This document shows, piece after piece, positions 54,229 to 63,591 of a stretch of 64,000 nt of DNA (position 1 is its first letter; the number at the start of each line of letters is the position of its first letter). Source of the DNA: Rhodocyclaceae bacterium. Lineage in GTDB: Bacteria; Pseudomonadota; Gammaproteobacteria; Burkholderiales; Rhodocyclaceae. The notes under the pieces are model-generated. The model saw only the letters and a list, made by a program, of their open reading frames with translations, did not search any database and had not been told where the DNA came from. The translations under genes and the position numbers were made by a program. Location of the stretch: contig JAVBYI010000023.1 of assembly GCA_030824115.1 (NCBI GenBank), positions 62,001 through 126,000 of the forward strand, given 5' to 3'.

Positions 54229-57200
54229 TCAGTTGTTGGTCAGTTCGCGCCAAGAGATGCGACGCGGCTTTACATTACTTGAGCCAACAGGTACCTCTGT
54301 GACCGGATGCCGGTTATCCGCTGTTGTTGGGATGGCAACCACCTTGCCGTCCGGCAAGCGCACGATATTAATGCCCACGACAAGCGCACCAGTAATCTTT
54401 TGCGATGGTTTAACAACCTCATTGTTTGAGTTCTTGACATCCGAACCAGTCGTGATATCAATATTATTCAGCCACGCATATCCGCCAACCGTACAAGTGT
54501 TTGCGCTTGACGAAGTCGGTACGTTCGAAGCCACGACCAGCGTTCCCAGCTGGATCTTCGGATCAACGTTTACACGTTCGCCGCTGTCGGGCAGCGGAAT
54601 ATACCAACCTGCTTGGCTCTCCCAATTGACGCTATTGCCGGAAAGGGTTCGTGTATCTCCTGAGGAAGAAAATGTCTGCTCAACAAACGCACTGTTACCT
54701 CTCGCGCTGGAGTAAGTCGTAGCACCGTCATCCTTGACTGCATAAATCGCCCGACTTGCCGAATCCGTCCGATCGTCGCCCTGCAAGAACAAGCCCGTGC
54801 CAAAGAAGACAACACGCTGATACTTAATTTCAGCAAGTTCAGGACGCGAAGTGATTGGCTCGCCTACATTTATTAGTGAAGTCGCTGTGCCAAGATCAAG
54901 ATCAAAGCGCCACATATCACCATTCAGATCGCCACCATACACATAACGTGTCGTGCTATTTACATCCGGGTCATCCAGCCAATTCGATATTTTGGATAGG
55001 CCACTCGGGGCTGTTGGCGAACCACTGCCCGTGCCGATTTTCATCCGGATAGCACCTGTTACGGCATCCAGCACATACAAATAGCCTCTACCACTTGCAT
55101 TGTTATGTCCGGAAGTTAGCAATACAACCCATGAGTTATCCGACAGCTTGGTGATTACTGGATTGCCATAGGTGTAACCCATGTCCGCATCAGTAAACTC
55201 CCACAGTAAGGAGGGGGCGCCCGGGTCGGTGACATCCCAGGCGTAGTAATACTTGCCACCCGAGTTCATACCACCGACGATGATGGTTTTCCAGCTTCCT
55301 GAGTAGATGTCGCCATCCGTCAGTGTGCCATCAACAAAGTAATTATGCGTATAAGCTGGGTCCGCCAGTTTCCACATGTTCGGTAGTGCCGCCATAGGCG
55401 TATACGCCCAAACCTCAGCACCACTATCCGCATTGAAGGCATGCAGGAAGCCATCGTTCGCACCCACATAAACCATTCCCTGGCGCGAGATGGCCTTGTA
55501 ACTATCGTAGCCGGAGTCGGAATAATTGTAAGCCGGAGCCTTCACATAAACCGGTTGGGAGTTGACGATATCGCCCAACACATGCTCTCGGTCTCGATAG
55601 GAGGCATTGGTTGTTGCATCGATCTTGCCCGTCACAAAGTCGAATAGGTTCTGATTTGTGGCCCCCGGACAATTGCCGATCGGATTGCAGGCCGTCATCT
55701 GGGTTGGATCGAAATATGCCTGTTCGGCTGCCGTCAAACTCGCCCAGGTCAATAACTTGTACTTAGGGGTACCAGTCACGTTGTAGGTATAAAGTATCCG
55801 CGTACCGGCTGGCCCCTGTCCATCGAGTTGATCACGTGCCTGCCAAAGTGATGTGGCAGAGATTTCGCCGGTACTGAGGTCCATGGTCTTCGCCTCAAGG
55901 TTGCCGTCCCAGACGTTCGTCGTATAGCTGGCGGTAAAAACGAAGTTATCTCCTGCGACTGGCTCTAGGTTCGACGTCGCCGCCGCCGCGGCGGAACCCG
56001 TTTGTTGCTCTGCCGCTGCCAGCGTTGCTGCAATCGCCTCGCTCACTTCGCCTGGATCACTCGCCGAAAAATACTGACCATGACCGTTGACCGCTGCGTG
56101 CCAGAGATCGTCGATACGATCCGAGGTCGTGTTGGTAATCGGATTGCCCCAGTCCTTGTTGCCATCAGCCAGAATCGTGTTGTAGTCGGCAGAACAGCCC
56201 GAGGCGTAAGAGGTGCAATAGCTCAAATTCCCATCGACCCCCAGCCCCATGGTGAAGGTCTTCATGTGCTGCCACATCTTCGCACTATCGGTTTCATCCC
56301 CTGATGCTTTGGGTACGTCATTATCAGTATCCGGGCGCAGATCATTAACGTAGTAATAGCGCGCAATATCGGCCAACGAATCCGACTTCGCACTCTTGTC
56401 TTTGTACGGTACAACGGCACTACCGTCGACATCGCCCACCGTACCATTCATGTCCTTATTGAAATTGGTGTTGGGCTCGATGTTCGTGTTCCAGTAACCG
56501 TCTGTCGCCAGGAAAGTGTAGTTCTGCTGACAGGAGTACTGCACCGGATCAGTCCCCAGAGAGCCGGCAAATATCTGGCCGGCACGCGACAAGGCGGTGC
56601 GCAATGGGGTAAAACTATTCGGGTAGACCGCAAACAACTTAGTGTAGAAGCTGCTGCGCTGGTCGGTATCAAAATCATCAATCGCCAGTTCGGAAAAACC
56701 GCTCTGTGGGCTAGTCGTACCAATGCTGATCAGCGAAAAACCAACGCGGAAACCAATGCCCGGCGCAGAATCATTGACATCCTTGAAGGCTAGCGCAATC
56801 GCCGACTTGGTCATCAGCAAACGACCGCGGTAATAGGAGTACCAGTTGGCGAAATTCTGCAGTTCCTGTTTATAGCTACAGGTGGAACCCGTGGCTCCGG
56901 GATCAGAACCATCAGTTACAGCGACACAATCAGTTCGTGTTGATGCCTTCGGATAGGAGTCAACGGTGGGGATAACGTCATAACGAGTAAAGGTAACACC
57001 TGAAAACGATGCCTGGAAATTCTTGCCGCCAGAAAACTTTGCGCTATTGGAGATCGATACACTGATATTGCTAGTGTTGTCAGTCACGGCCAGCAATTTG
57101 TTGTTATATGTGTCATTACCAGAAATCGCTGCCGCAGCAGCAACCGAGCCAGGAGGCGCGGTAACAACAAACACAGGCTGACAGGTCGAAGAACTGCTGC

Positions 57201-58236
57201 TGTTGCACGTCACTGTCTGTGTTGCTGAGAATCCTTGCTGGCCATTAATCGCGGAAACAATTGCTACAGCTAAGGCATTACGGTTGGTCTTGCTATCCGA
57301 TCCGGTCACATAGAGGTTGCCGCTGAACAGGGTTTTTTGGTTCGTCCCGCCACTATCAACCCTTACCAAAGTAACCTTGCAGGCCGTACCAGTACAGGAA
57401 CTGGCACCTGCCTTGGTTACAGTGACCGAAACCGTCGCTGCAACCCCTGTCACGGTAGAACCGCTACTAAAACGTGGGTACGGCGTAGCGGATGACCATT
57501 TCGTACCCGTACAACTCGTCAGCGCCTTGTCACTACACCAGAGTGGTGAGCCAGACATGGTGTAGTAATAGGGTGCCCCATAGGTCGTACTCCCGGCGGT
57601 GGTACGGGCGTTCGTGTCACCCGCCGCCGCGCCGCGATTACCCGGGAAGGCATAAGCACCACCTGCAGCAGCAATTTCGGTGTTGGTGTTTTCGATGCAA
57701 CTGGTGCCATCACCCTTGCACCAAGTCTTGCGAGGAAACTTGGTCGTCAAGTCACAAATCTTGTTGCCACTACTGCCGACATCGGTGTAGTTGCTGGTAA
57801 AGCAGGTCGTCGTTACGGCAGAACTGGCCGTTGGGTATCTGAATGGCTCTCCCTTGGCCGCCGTCGTGCTCGCATTCCCCAGCGAGGTGCCACTGGAGTC
57901 CACCGGGGGCGTATAGGTAATTGCAGGGTTGTAATAGCTCTTATTGAACCCCGCCGCCATATAGGGTACGTCCCCCACGTTGCAACCGTAGGTTGAGCCA
58001 AATGAAGACATGTTCGACGAGCAAATTGAGTCGTTCACATAATCCGGCGTAAAGGTCGAATCCATACTGCCGGAATCATCGAGAATGAACCAGAGATTAG
58101 GTTTAACGCTCAGACCTGTGCCAGTGCCGAGTGGCTCGGACGATATCTGGAGAACATCATAAGCATAAGTTTGGGTGACAGCTAACAAGCTGCCCACACA
58201 AAGTAGGGATTTCAGGAGGGTCGATTTATTTGTCAT
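54229..58236 (-). CDS. pilY1: type IV pilus tip adhesin/regulator PilY1
   Basis: 1335 aa secreted protein of the pilus tip. Signal peptide (residues 1-25), N-terminal von Willebrand A-like region with MIDAS WFILDDSGSMDSTFT, several cysteine pairs, and a C-terminal PilC/PilY1 beta-propeller (MVYVGANDGFLHAFNADSG, GDLNGDMWRFDLDLG as a DxNxD calcium loop). Long Ser/Thr/Asn-rich middle. Last gene of the pilE-fimT-pilVWX-pilY1 operon. Confidence 0.93.
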   Translation of the reverse strand: MTNKSTLLKSLLCVGSLLAVTQTYAYDVLQISSEPLGTGTGLSVKPNLWFILDDSGSMDSTFTPDYVNDSICSSNMSSFGSTYGCNVGDVPYMAAGFNKSYYNPAITYTPPVDSSGTSLGNASTTAAKGEPFRYPTASSAVTTTCFTSNYTDVGSSGNKICDLTTKFPRKTWCKGDGTSCIENTNTEIAAAGGAYAFPGNRGAAAGDTNARTTAGSTTYGAPYYYTMSGSPLWCSDKALTSCTGTKWSSATPYPRFSSGSTVTGVAATVSVTVTKAGASSCTGTACKVTLVRVDSGGTNQKTLFSGNLYVTGSDSKTNRNALAVAIVSAINGQQGFSATQTVTCNSSSSSTCQPVFVVTAPPGSVAAAAAISGNDTYNNKLLAVTDNTSNISVSISNSAKFSGGKNFQASFSGVTFTRYDVIPTVDSYPKASTRTDCVAVTDGSDPGATGSTCSYKQELQNFANWYSYYRGRLLMTKSAIALAFKDVNDSAPGIGFRVGFSLISIGTTSPQSGFSELAIDDFDTDQRSSFYTKLFAVYPNSFTPLRTALSRAGQIFAGSLGTDPVQYSCQQNYTFLATDGYWNTNIEPNTNFNKDMNGTVGDVDGSAVVPYKDKSAKSDSLADIARYYYVNDLRPDTDNDVPKASGDETDSAKMWQHMKTFTMGLGVDGNLSYCTSYASGCSADYNTILADGNKDWGNPITNTTSDRIDDLWHAAVNGHGQYFSASDPGEVSEAIAATLAAAEQQTGSAAAAATSNLEPVAGDNFVFTASYTTNVWDGNLEAKTMDLSTGEISATSLWQARDQLDGQGPAGTRILYTYNVTGTPKYKLLTWASLTAAEQAYFDPTQMTACNPIGNCPGATNQNLFDFVTGKIDATTNASYRDREHVLGDIVNSQPVYVKAPAYNYSDSGYDSYKAISRQGMVYVGANDGFLHAFNADSGAEVWAYTPMAALPNMWKLADPAYTHNYFVDGTLTDGDIYSGSWKTIIVGGMNSGGKYYYAWDVTDPGAPSLLWEFTDADMGYTYGNPVITKLSDNSWVVLLTSGHNNASGRGYLYVLDAVTGAIRMKIGTGSGSPTAPSGLSKISNWLDDPDVNSTTRYVYGGDLNGDMWRFDLDLGTATSLINVGEPITSRPELAEIKYQRVVFFGTGLFLQGDDRTDSASRAIYAVKDDGATTYSSARGNSAFVEQTFSSSGDTRTLSGNSVNWESQAGWYIPLPDSGERVNVDPKIQLGTLVVASNVPTSSSANTCTVGGYAWLNNIDITTGSDVKNSNNEVVKPSQKITGALVVGINIVRLPDGKVVAIPTTADNRHPVTEVPVGSSNVKPRRISWRELTNN

Positions 58237-58248
58237 GACGGTCCCCGT

Positions 58249-58875
58249 TCAATATTCGATGACGATGGTGGACTGGGCGTAACTAGCGGTATTGCGTGGC
58301 CCCTTGGCCCGGGTAGTAATGCGGTAATAAACTTGGGATTTGGTCGAAATAGCTCGGCCACTCGAACCTCCGGCCCCGCTCTTGGAAGAGCCCCCTGTAG
58401 CAGCCAAGCTCATGCGTGCACAACGCACCCCGCTTGCGCCGGGAGAGCCATAGTTGTCGCAAAGACGGTGAACAAGATAGGCAATCTGGTTACCCGAGAC
58501 ATCGGCACCCGAGATAAGGCGTGCCTTATATGGTCCCCCACCGGAGCCATCCCAGTCGACATCATCGTTAGTATTACCCGGCGTGACACTGCCCGTGTAG
58601 TCAATCAACTGATTTGCGGCAATCAACTCAACATCTCGGGCATAGTAGCCGTTATCCACACTATCTGCCTCGAGAAGACTGGGATTGCTCTGCAACCAAG
58701 TAGTAGCTGCCTCCATGCCGGAATCACTCGATACCAGGGTTGATTGAACAAAACCAATGTTGGTTGCCACTTCATTGGTGGTGTCGACGGCGCGCACAAG
58801 TGCAACGCCAATAATCGTCATCAGTGCCAGCATCGTCAGCGCGATGAAGAGGATGAAGCCTTTTTCGCGTCTCAT
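58249..58875 (-). CDS. pilX: type IV pilus minor pilin PilX
   Basis: 208 aa. Class III-like signal KG|FILFIALTMLALMTIIGVALVRAV: as in other PilX, Glu5 is absent. Cysteine pair (LCDNYGSPGASGVRCARM) in the C-terminal domain. ATG at 58875 (MRREKG); the open frame starts upstream inside pilW. Helps prime pilus assembly with PilVW and PilY1. Confidence 0.88.
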   Translation of the reverse strand: MRREKGFILFIALTMLALMTIIGVALVRAVDTTNEVATNIGFVQSTLVSSDSGMEAATTWLQSNPSLLEADSVDNGYYARDVELIAANQLIDYTGSVTPGNTNDDVDWDGSGGGPYKARLISGADVSGNQIAYLVHRLCDNYGSPGASGVRCARMSLAATGGSSKSGAGGSSGRAISTKSQVYYRITTRAKGPRNTASYAQSTIVIEY

Positions 58876-58888
58876 ATCTTTGCTCACC

Positions 58889-59971
58889 TCAACTATTGGG
58901 GACCTGCCAGAGCAGATTCCTGATCGGCACCAACGTTCCATAGACTCGGTAGCGGTAGTGTTGCTGCTCCTCCGAGAGCGTTGTCGTCGGCCCAGTCAGT
59001 ACGGCGCCACTCGGCAAGGTCATATCCGGCCATAAACGCAGGCTGGCATCACTGACAACGGTGTTCTCGCGATTCGGGCTGCGCGCCACCACAGCAAAGC
59101 GAACGGCAAGTACCTGCCGCCATGCTGCCGCATTGGCAGGGATTGCCTGATCGCATGTGGTAATCGTGCTCGGTGTCGCATTCACCATATCTTTGCAGTA
59201 CCAAGCCCGCAGCATGATGATGTGTTCGCCAATCGATACTGGCTGGAAACCTGTCTGCCGACTGGTCATAGTCAACTCGTTATTGGCATTGATGGTATAG
59301 GTCACCGCCTCGGGCAACTCAGCCCCTGAAGACAAGCCAACGTTATAAACACGCGCTCCCTTTGTGTAAGGAATGCCCTCTCCGCCAGGCTTGTTGTAAG
59401 TTCCCCCATTGTGGGACAGACGGAAATTTACCGTATCGATGGCCGTCACTTCGCGGAGACTGCAGTCAGTAACACCATCTGCATTCGCATCAATGCCGTT
59501 CTGGCCAATAGCAATCAGATCACCTACGGTAAAACCATAGACGTTATCAACCGTCAGATCGCTCTCGTCACCGGGAAATGACGAGCCACTCGGCGGCGAC
59601 AGGGTAGCGTAGTACCAACCATGGCGGGCTGTACTGTAGGTAACTGTTACCTGATCAGTCGCACCCGGCGTAATCAGTACCGGCTGAAGCGCCATGGGTG
59701 ATGGGCCACCACTTGTATCCTGAAGGTAAAGATTACATCCAAGTAAAGGTTCGCTGTTGATCCCATATCCGGCGCGGCGTAAGTCACGTTCGATCATGTA
59801 GGCCGCGATACCACCGGCAACTTGTGCATCCGAACTGCTGACAGTCGTCCGTTTCTGTGCATTGAAACCCATTAATACGCCCGTCAGCACAAGCAATGCA
59901 ATCAGCGCGATGGCAACACCGACCATCAGTTCGATCAGCGAAAAACCTGTTTGCCTCTCGTTGGTCACCAT
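58889..59971 (-). CDS. pilW: type IV pilus minor pilin PilW
   Basis: 360 aa with prepilin cleavage motif [20 protein letters not shown] (Glu5 present). Long C-terminal globular domain. Located between pilV and pilX. Confidence 0.92.
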   Translation of the reverse strand: MVTNERQTGFSLIELMVGVAIALIALLVLTGVLMGFNAQKRTTVSSSDAQVAGGIAAYMIERDLRRAGYGINSEPLLGCNLYLQDTSGGPSPMALQPVLITPGATDQVTVTYSTARHGWYYATLSPPSGSSFPGDESDLTVDNVYGFTVGDLIAIGQNGIDANADGVTDCSLREVTAIDTVNFRLSHNGGTYNKPGGEGIPYTKGARVYNVGLSSGAELPEAVTYTINANNELTMTSRQTGFQPVSIGEHIIMLRAWYCKDMVNATPSTITTCDQAIPANAAAWRQVLAVRFAVVARSPNRENTVVSDASLRLWPDMTLPSGAVLTGPTTTLSEEQQHYRYRVYGTLVPIRNLLWQVPNS

Positions 59972-59980
59972 GATTGCTCC

Positions 59981-60394
59981 TCAGTTAACGGCCGGCATGA
60001 CATTCGCCGCCGTTACGTATTGATGCGCTGCATCCGCTGGCTCATCAGGTCCGCGCCAACTCAGCGTAATAGTCACGAAGCGCGGTGTTGCCGCAGTATC
60101 TACATAGGTAATTACGGCAGAACCGTTCGGCAGGAGTTCTGCAACCTGCGTATCCCACGCTGTTCTGGCGGGGGCTGAACCGCCATCTACGTAGTTCGCG
60201 ATATTGACCTGATCGACCATCATCTGGCTGAGAATCTGATTGGCCAGTAAAGCGGCCTCATTGCGATATTTCGCCTGACTGGCATTTTTGATGGCCACAG
60301 ACTGCATGCCCATCAGCGCCAGCACCCCAACAGAAAAGATCAGGATGGCCACCAGCCCTTCGATGAGAATAGAGCCTCTTTGCTTGTTTAGCAT
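59981..60394 (-). CDS. pilV: type IV pilus minor pilin PilV
   Basis: 137 aa; prepilin motif QRG|SILIEGLVAILIFSVGVLALMGMQ with Glu5, and KNASQAKYRNEAALLANQIL typical of PilV. Starts 7 nt inside the end of fimT. Confidence 0.9.
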   Translation of the reverse strand: MLNKQRGSILIEGLVAILIFSVGVLALMGMQSVAIKNASQAKYRNEAALLANQILSQMMVDQVNIANYVDGGSAPARTAWDTQVAELLPNGSAVITYVDTAATPRFVTITLSWRGPDEPADAAHQYVTAANVMPAVN

Positions 60395-60948
60395 TTCCGC
60401 ATATCTCCATCCGTCGTGATTTCCGGATCACATATACGCGAAAGCCCTCCCGCCTGCAGAAGGATGCGCAAAGGGATCAGGCCATCAGAAGTAACATCCG
60501 GTGCAGTCACATTGACCTGCGTGAAGGGTGCCGTACCATCCTGATTGAGCTGACGCACCAGTCCCAGCGGGGAAAAGGTAGCCAGCGTGCCCGTATCTGT
60601 CGTGATCGCAATCGCATTGCCCGATGTCGTACTCGCAGAAATTTGTATCTGTGAAGGGCAATCTTGCTGCCCATCCCCATCGTTATCATCGGCCACAGGG
60701 ATTTCACAACCGACGATCCAGGAGCTGTCGAGGTTGGACATATCGAAAACTACACCACGTCCCCGTTTTAATGCTTCCATGCGCGCAACTTGTAAACCTG
60801 ACCTCATCGACTCAGTGGCCGTCTTGATACGCTGGTTGGCCATCAGGGTGACAAACGAGGGGAACGCAACCGCTGTTACCACCCCCAGCACAAGCAGCGT
60901 GATAATCAGCTCAAGCAATGACACACCTCGATTGCCGCGCCGGTTCAT
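60388..60948 (-). CDS. fimT: FimT/GspH-type minor pilin
   Basis: 186 aa. Prepilin motif NRG|VSLLELIITLLVLGVVTAVAFP with Glu5. The GspH/FimT domain follows (TATESMRSGLQVARMEALKRG). In Legionella and Acinetobacter FimT binds incoming DNA in natural transformation, so this is the best candidate DNA-contact pilin here (inference). ATG 60948 (MNRRGNRG) overlaps the pilE-like stop codon. Confidence 0.88.
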   Translation of the reverse strand: MNRRGNRGVSLLELIITLLVLGVVTAVAFPSFVTLMANQRIKTATESMRSGLQVARMEALKRGRGVVFDMSNLDSSWIVGCEIPVADDNDGDGQQDCPSQIQISASTTSGNAIAITTDTGTLATFSPLGLVRQLNQDGTAPFTQVNVTAPDVTSDGLIPLRILLQAGGLSRICDPEITTDGDMRKC

Positions 60949-61370
60949 TAGCACGAACCTCCATTTTTCGTAATCCAGCACGCACCAGATGAATTAGGCG
61001 TCGTCGAGGATTTGGCATTGGTCTCGTTGATGGTGTAGAGATAACCATCCATCTGCCCCGTACCCGTCGCTGTTAGTGTGTAGGTATTGACGTCGGAGGC
61101 GCAAGTCACGGTGAATTTTGCAGGCGCCTGCGTAGGCGTGCAGGAAAACCCAACATAAGTCCGTCGATCGGCAAACCACTGCTCGGCACGCGTACGCAAC
61201 TCGGAAAGAGTACTCGTCGCCTCGGTGATCTGACCGCGTTTGACGTAGTCCTGATACGCCGGCACGGCAATTGCGCTCAGCACACCAATGATAGCTACCG
61301 CGATCATTAACTCGATAAGCGAGAAGCCACTGTCGCTATTCAATCTGCAATTGAATTCCCTGCAATCCAT
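60948..61370 (-). CDS. pilE: type IV pilin PilE-like
   Basis: About 140 aa. Prepilin motif [34 protein letters not shown]-terminal disulfide pair ([10 protein letters not shown]), classic short-type minor or major pilin (PilE/ComP-like). Two nearby ATGs; 61370 (MDCREF) has AGGAG at better spacing than 61376. First gene of the pilus operon. Confidence 0.87.
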   Translation of the reverse strand: MDCREFNCRLNSDSGFSLIELMIAVAIIGVLSAIAVPAYQDYVKRGQITEATSTLSELRTRAEQWFADRRTYVGFSCTPTQAPAKFTVTCASDVNTYTLTATGTGQMDGYLYTINETNAKSSTTPNSSGACWITKNGGSC

Positions 61371-61534
61371 TTCCATTTCTCCTTAGGGTTGATAATAGTC
61401 CTGTCACTTTCAAGCGCCAGCGCCACACGACGAACGGTCGCTCAGCCCGTATGAGCGGCGGACAAAAGGCAATTCAGCGGCATATCTTCCATGTCACGCG
61501 CACTGAAACGCGCGCCCCTGCTACTCTACCCGTC

Positions 61535-62218
61535 ATGTCTGACGATATTGATCAGTATATCGACTCGATTGCGAAGGCAGCACGGAACGCACGCCGCCGC
61601 TTGGCAGTCGTTCTGTGTGTTTCCACTTTGCTGCATGGCAGCGTACTCCTCCTTCAGGCCGGAGACTTGGTCAGGCATCCACTGGCACCGAGTTACAACG
61701 TCCCGGCCGGTCGGCCGGCACCCATCACGATAAGGCTCGCCCCGTTCAAGCTCCAACCTGCCTATTTGTTGCCTGTGGAGAAACATACGGCCACACTGGC
61801 ACCCACGCAGGCCTTGTCTCCTGCCGTAGCCGACACCGGAGTAGGTAACGGCGAGGCTACTGAAAATTTCGCAGATGAAAACGTTTCAGTACCCGTCGAA
61901 CTGGGACTGCCCGCGCCGAATTACTTCGATAACAACGAGGTTTCCATCCGCGCCAAACCGCTTGGCGACATTGATTTCGACCTTCCCGATTTCGCCACTG
62001 TTTCAGGAGATGGAAGAATCGTCCTCTTTCTCTACATCAATGAAAGCGGTTATGTCGACAAGGCAGCGGTTGAACTTGCCGAACCCGGCGAGCGAATTAC
62101 AAATGCGGTTGCCGGGCAATTTAGCAAAGCAGTCTTTGAACCAGCCCGAATCAACGACCAGCCAGTAAAAAGTCGCCTCCGCGTGGAGATTGTGGTGCGC
62201 CCCTTGCTGAAGCGCTAA
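61535..62218 (+). CDS. TonB-like energy-transducer protein
   Basis: 227 aa with one N-terminal helix (LAVVLCVSTLLHGSVLLLQ), a proline-containing periplasmic spacer, and a TonB C-terminal domain (GDGRIVLFLYINESGYVDKAAV ... FEPARINDQPVKSRLRVEIVV). No exbB/exbD beside it. Whether it energises a receptor or only shares the TonB fold is open. ATG 61535 (MSDDIDQY) chosen; the upstream extension lacks similarity. Confidence 0.75.
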   Translation: MSDDIDQYIDSIAKAARNARRRLAVVLCVSTLLHGSVLLLQAGDLVRHPLAPSYNVPAGRPAPITIRLAPFKLQPAYLLPVEKHTATLAPTQALSPAVADTGVGNGEATENFADENVSVPVELGLPAPNYFDNNEVSIRAKPLGDIDFDLPDFATVSGDGRIVLFLYINESGYVDKAAVELAEPGERITNAVAGQFSKAVFEPARINDQPVKSRLRVEIVVRPLLKR

Positions 62219-62227
62219 TCCCGTCTT

Positions 62228-63148
62228 CTACTCGAAGTGCGGCATCGGGAAGGTAACGCTCTCTTCCGTTCCTGAGAGCTCAATGACATCATCCGCGCCC
62301 AATGACTCCAGACGACCGAGAACCTGTCGTACCAGTACCTCTGGTGCAGAAGCGCCTGCTGTCACGCCAATACGCTGCCCGCCTGCCAGCCACTCAGCTT
62401 TGATCTCGTCCGGCCCATCGACAAGATAAGCAGGAATTCCGCAGCTTGCGGCAGTTTCACGCAGGCGGTTGGAGTTTGAGCTATTGGGCGAACCCACCAC
62501 GAGAATCAAATCACAGTTCTGCGACAGGTGTCGTACGGCATCTTGCCGGTTTTGCGTTGCATAGCAAATATCGTTCTTTTTCGGGCCAACGATATCCGGA
62601 ACGCGCCCCTTTAGGGCGGCAACAACACCAGCCGCATCATCCACCGATAGCGTCGTTTGTGTCACATAAGCCAGTGCCGTCCCGCCAGCGCCGACATTCA
62701 GCTCGGCGACATCCTCGACACTTTCGACGAGGTACATGCCCCCCTCACTTTGTCCCATCGTGCCCTCGACCTCGGGATGGCCCTTGTGACCGATCATCAC
62801 CACTTCGCGTCCGGCTTTGCGGTGGCGCTCGACTTCCAGATGCACCTTGGTCACCAATGGGCAGGTCGCATCAAATACTTTAAGGCCACGCTTGTCGGCT
62901 TCCTCGCGCACCGCCTTGGACACCCCATGCGCACTAAAGATCACCGTCGCACCATCCGGCACCTCGTCAAGTTCCTCAACGAAGACCGCGCCCTTTGCCT
63001 TCAGGTCGTCGACGACGAAGCGGTTATGCACCACCTCGTGACGCACATAGATCGGCGCACCGAATTTCTCCAACGCCCGTTCGACGATGGCGATGGCGCG
63101 CTCGACGCCTGCGCAGAAACCACGCGGATTGGCGAGCAGGATTTTCAT
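62228..63148 (-). CDS. ispH: 4-hydroxy-3-methylbut-2-enyl diphosphate reductase
   Basis: Last step of the MEP isoprenoid pathway; 306 aa with 4Fe-4S cysteines in [18 protein letters not shown] and [12 protein letters not shown] motif [20 protein letters not shown] substrate site. A repeat copy encodes NVGAGGTAL before [11 protein letters not shown]. Follows fkpB (1-nt overlap). Confidence 0.97.
   Translation of the reverse strand: MKILLANPRGFCAGVERAIAIVERALEKFGAPIYVRHEVVHNRFVVDDLKAKGAVFVEELDEVPDGATVIFSAHGVSKAVREEADKRGLKVFDATCPLVTKVHLEVERHRKAGREVVMIGHKGHPEVEGTMGQSEGGMYLVESVEDVAELNVGAGGTALAYVTQTTLSVDDAAGVVAALKGRVPDIVGPKKNDICYATQNRQDAVRHLSQNCDLILVVGSPNSSNSNRLRETAASCGIPAYLVDGPDEIKAEWLAGGQRIGVTAGASAPEVLVRQVLGRLESLGADDVIELSGTEESVTFPMPHFE
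62676..62699 (+). repeat. dispersed 24-nt repeat, copy 17 (inside ispH)
   Basis: Reads GCCGTC, CCG, CCAGCGCCGAC, ATTC. Encodes NVGAGGTA in a variable loop of IspH. Confidence 0.85.
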
Positions 63149-63591
63149 CAGAGGATTCCGATCACTTCGACTTCGAAGCGGATCGACTTGCCGGCCAGCG
63201 GATGATTGAAGTCGACCAGCGCGGACGTTTCGTCCATCTCGCGCACCATGCCGGCAAACTTTGCGCCCCCTAGTTGCGGAGGGGCTTCGAATTCAACCAG
63301 CGTCAGCACATCAATGCCGGCGCCGCCTTTGGGGAGTTCGGTTTTCGGCAGGCGTTTCACCAGTTCGGGATTATGGGGGCCGAAAGCCTGTGCAGGCTCA
63401 AGCAGAAATACATGGCGCTCGCCAACTGGCAAATCCTCAAGGCAGGCTTCGAGGGGTGGGGCGAGTTCGCCACTGCCTAACTGCAGCGTGGCCGGCGTCG
63501 AACCAAAGGTGGCAATCACTTCGGTATCGTCCGAAGTTGCCACGCGGTAGTGCAAGGTCACGAGGCTATCAAGCCGGACGCGGTCATTCAT
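63148..63591 (-). CDS. fkpB: FKBP-type peptidyl-prolyl isomerase (SlpA-like)
   Basis: 147 aa, SlyD/SlpA-type [13 protein letters not shown] ... [20 protein letters not shown] ... inserted IF domain ... [21 protein letters not shown]. No histidine-rich SlyD tail. Typical lspA-fkpB-ispH operon; start overlaps the lspA stop by 8 nt. Confidence 0.93.
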   Translation of the reverse strand: MNDRVRLDSLVTLHYRVATSDDTEVIATFGSTPATLQLGSGELAPPLEACLEDLPVGERHVFLLEPAQAFGPHNPELVKRLPKTELPKGGAGIDVLTLVEFEAPPQLGGAKFAGMVREMDETSALVDFNHPLAGKSIRFEVEVIGIL

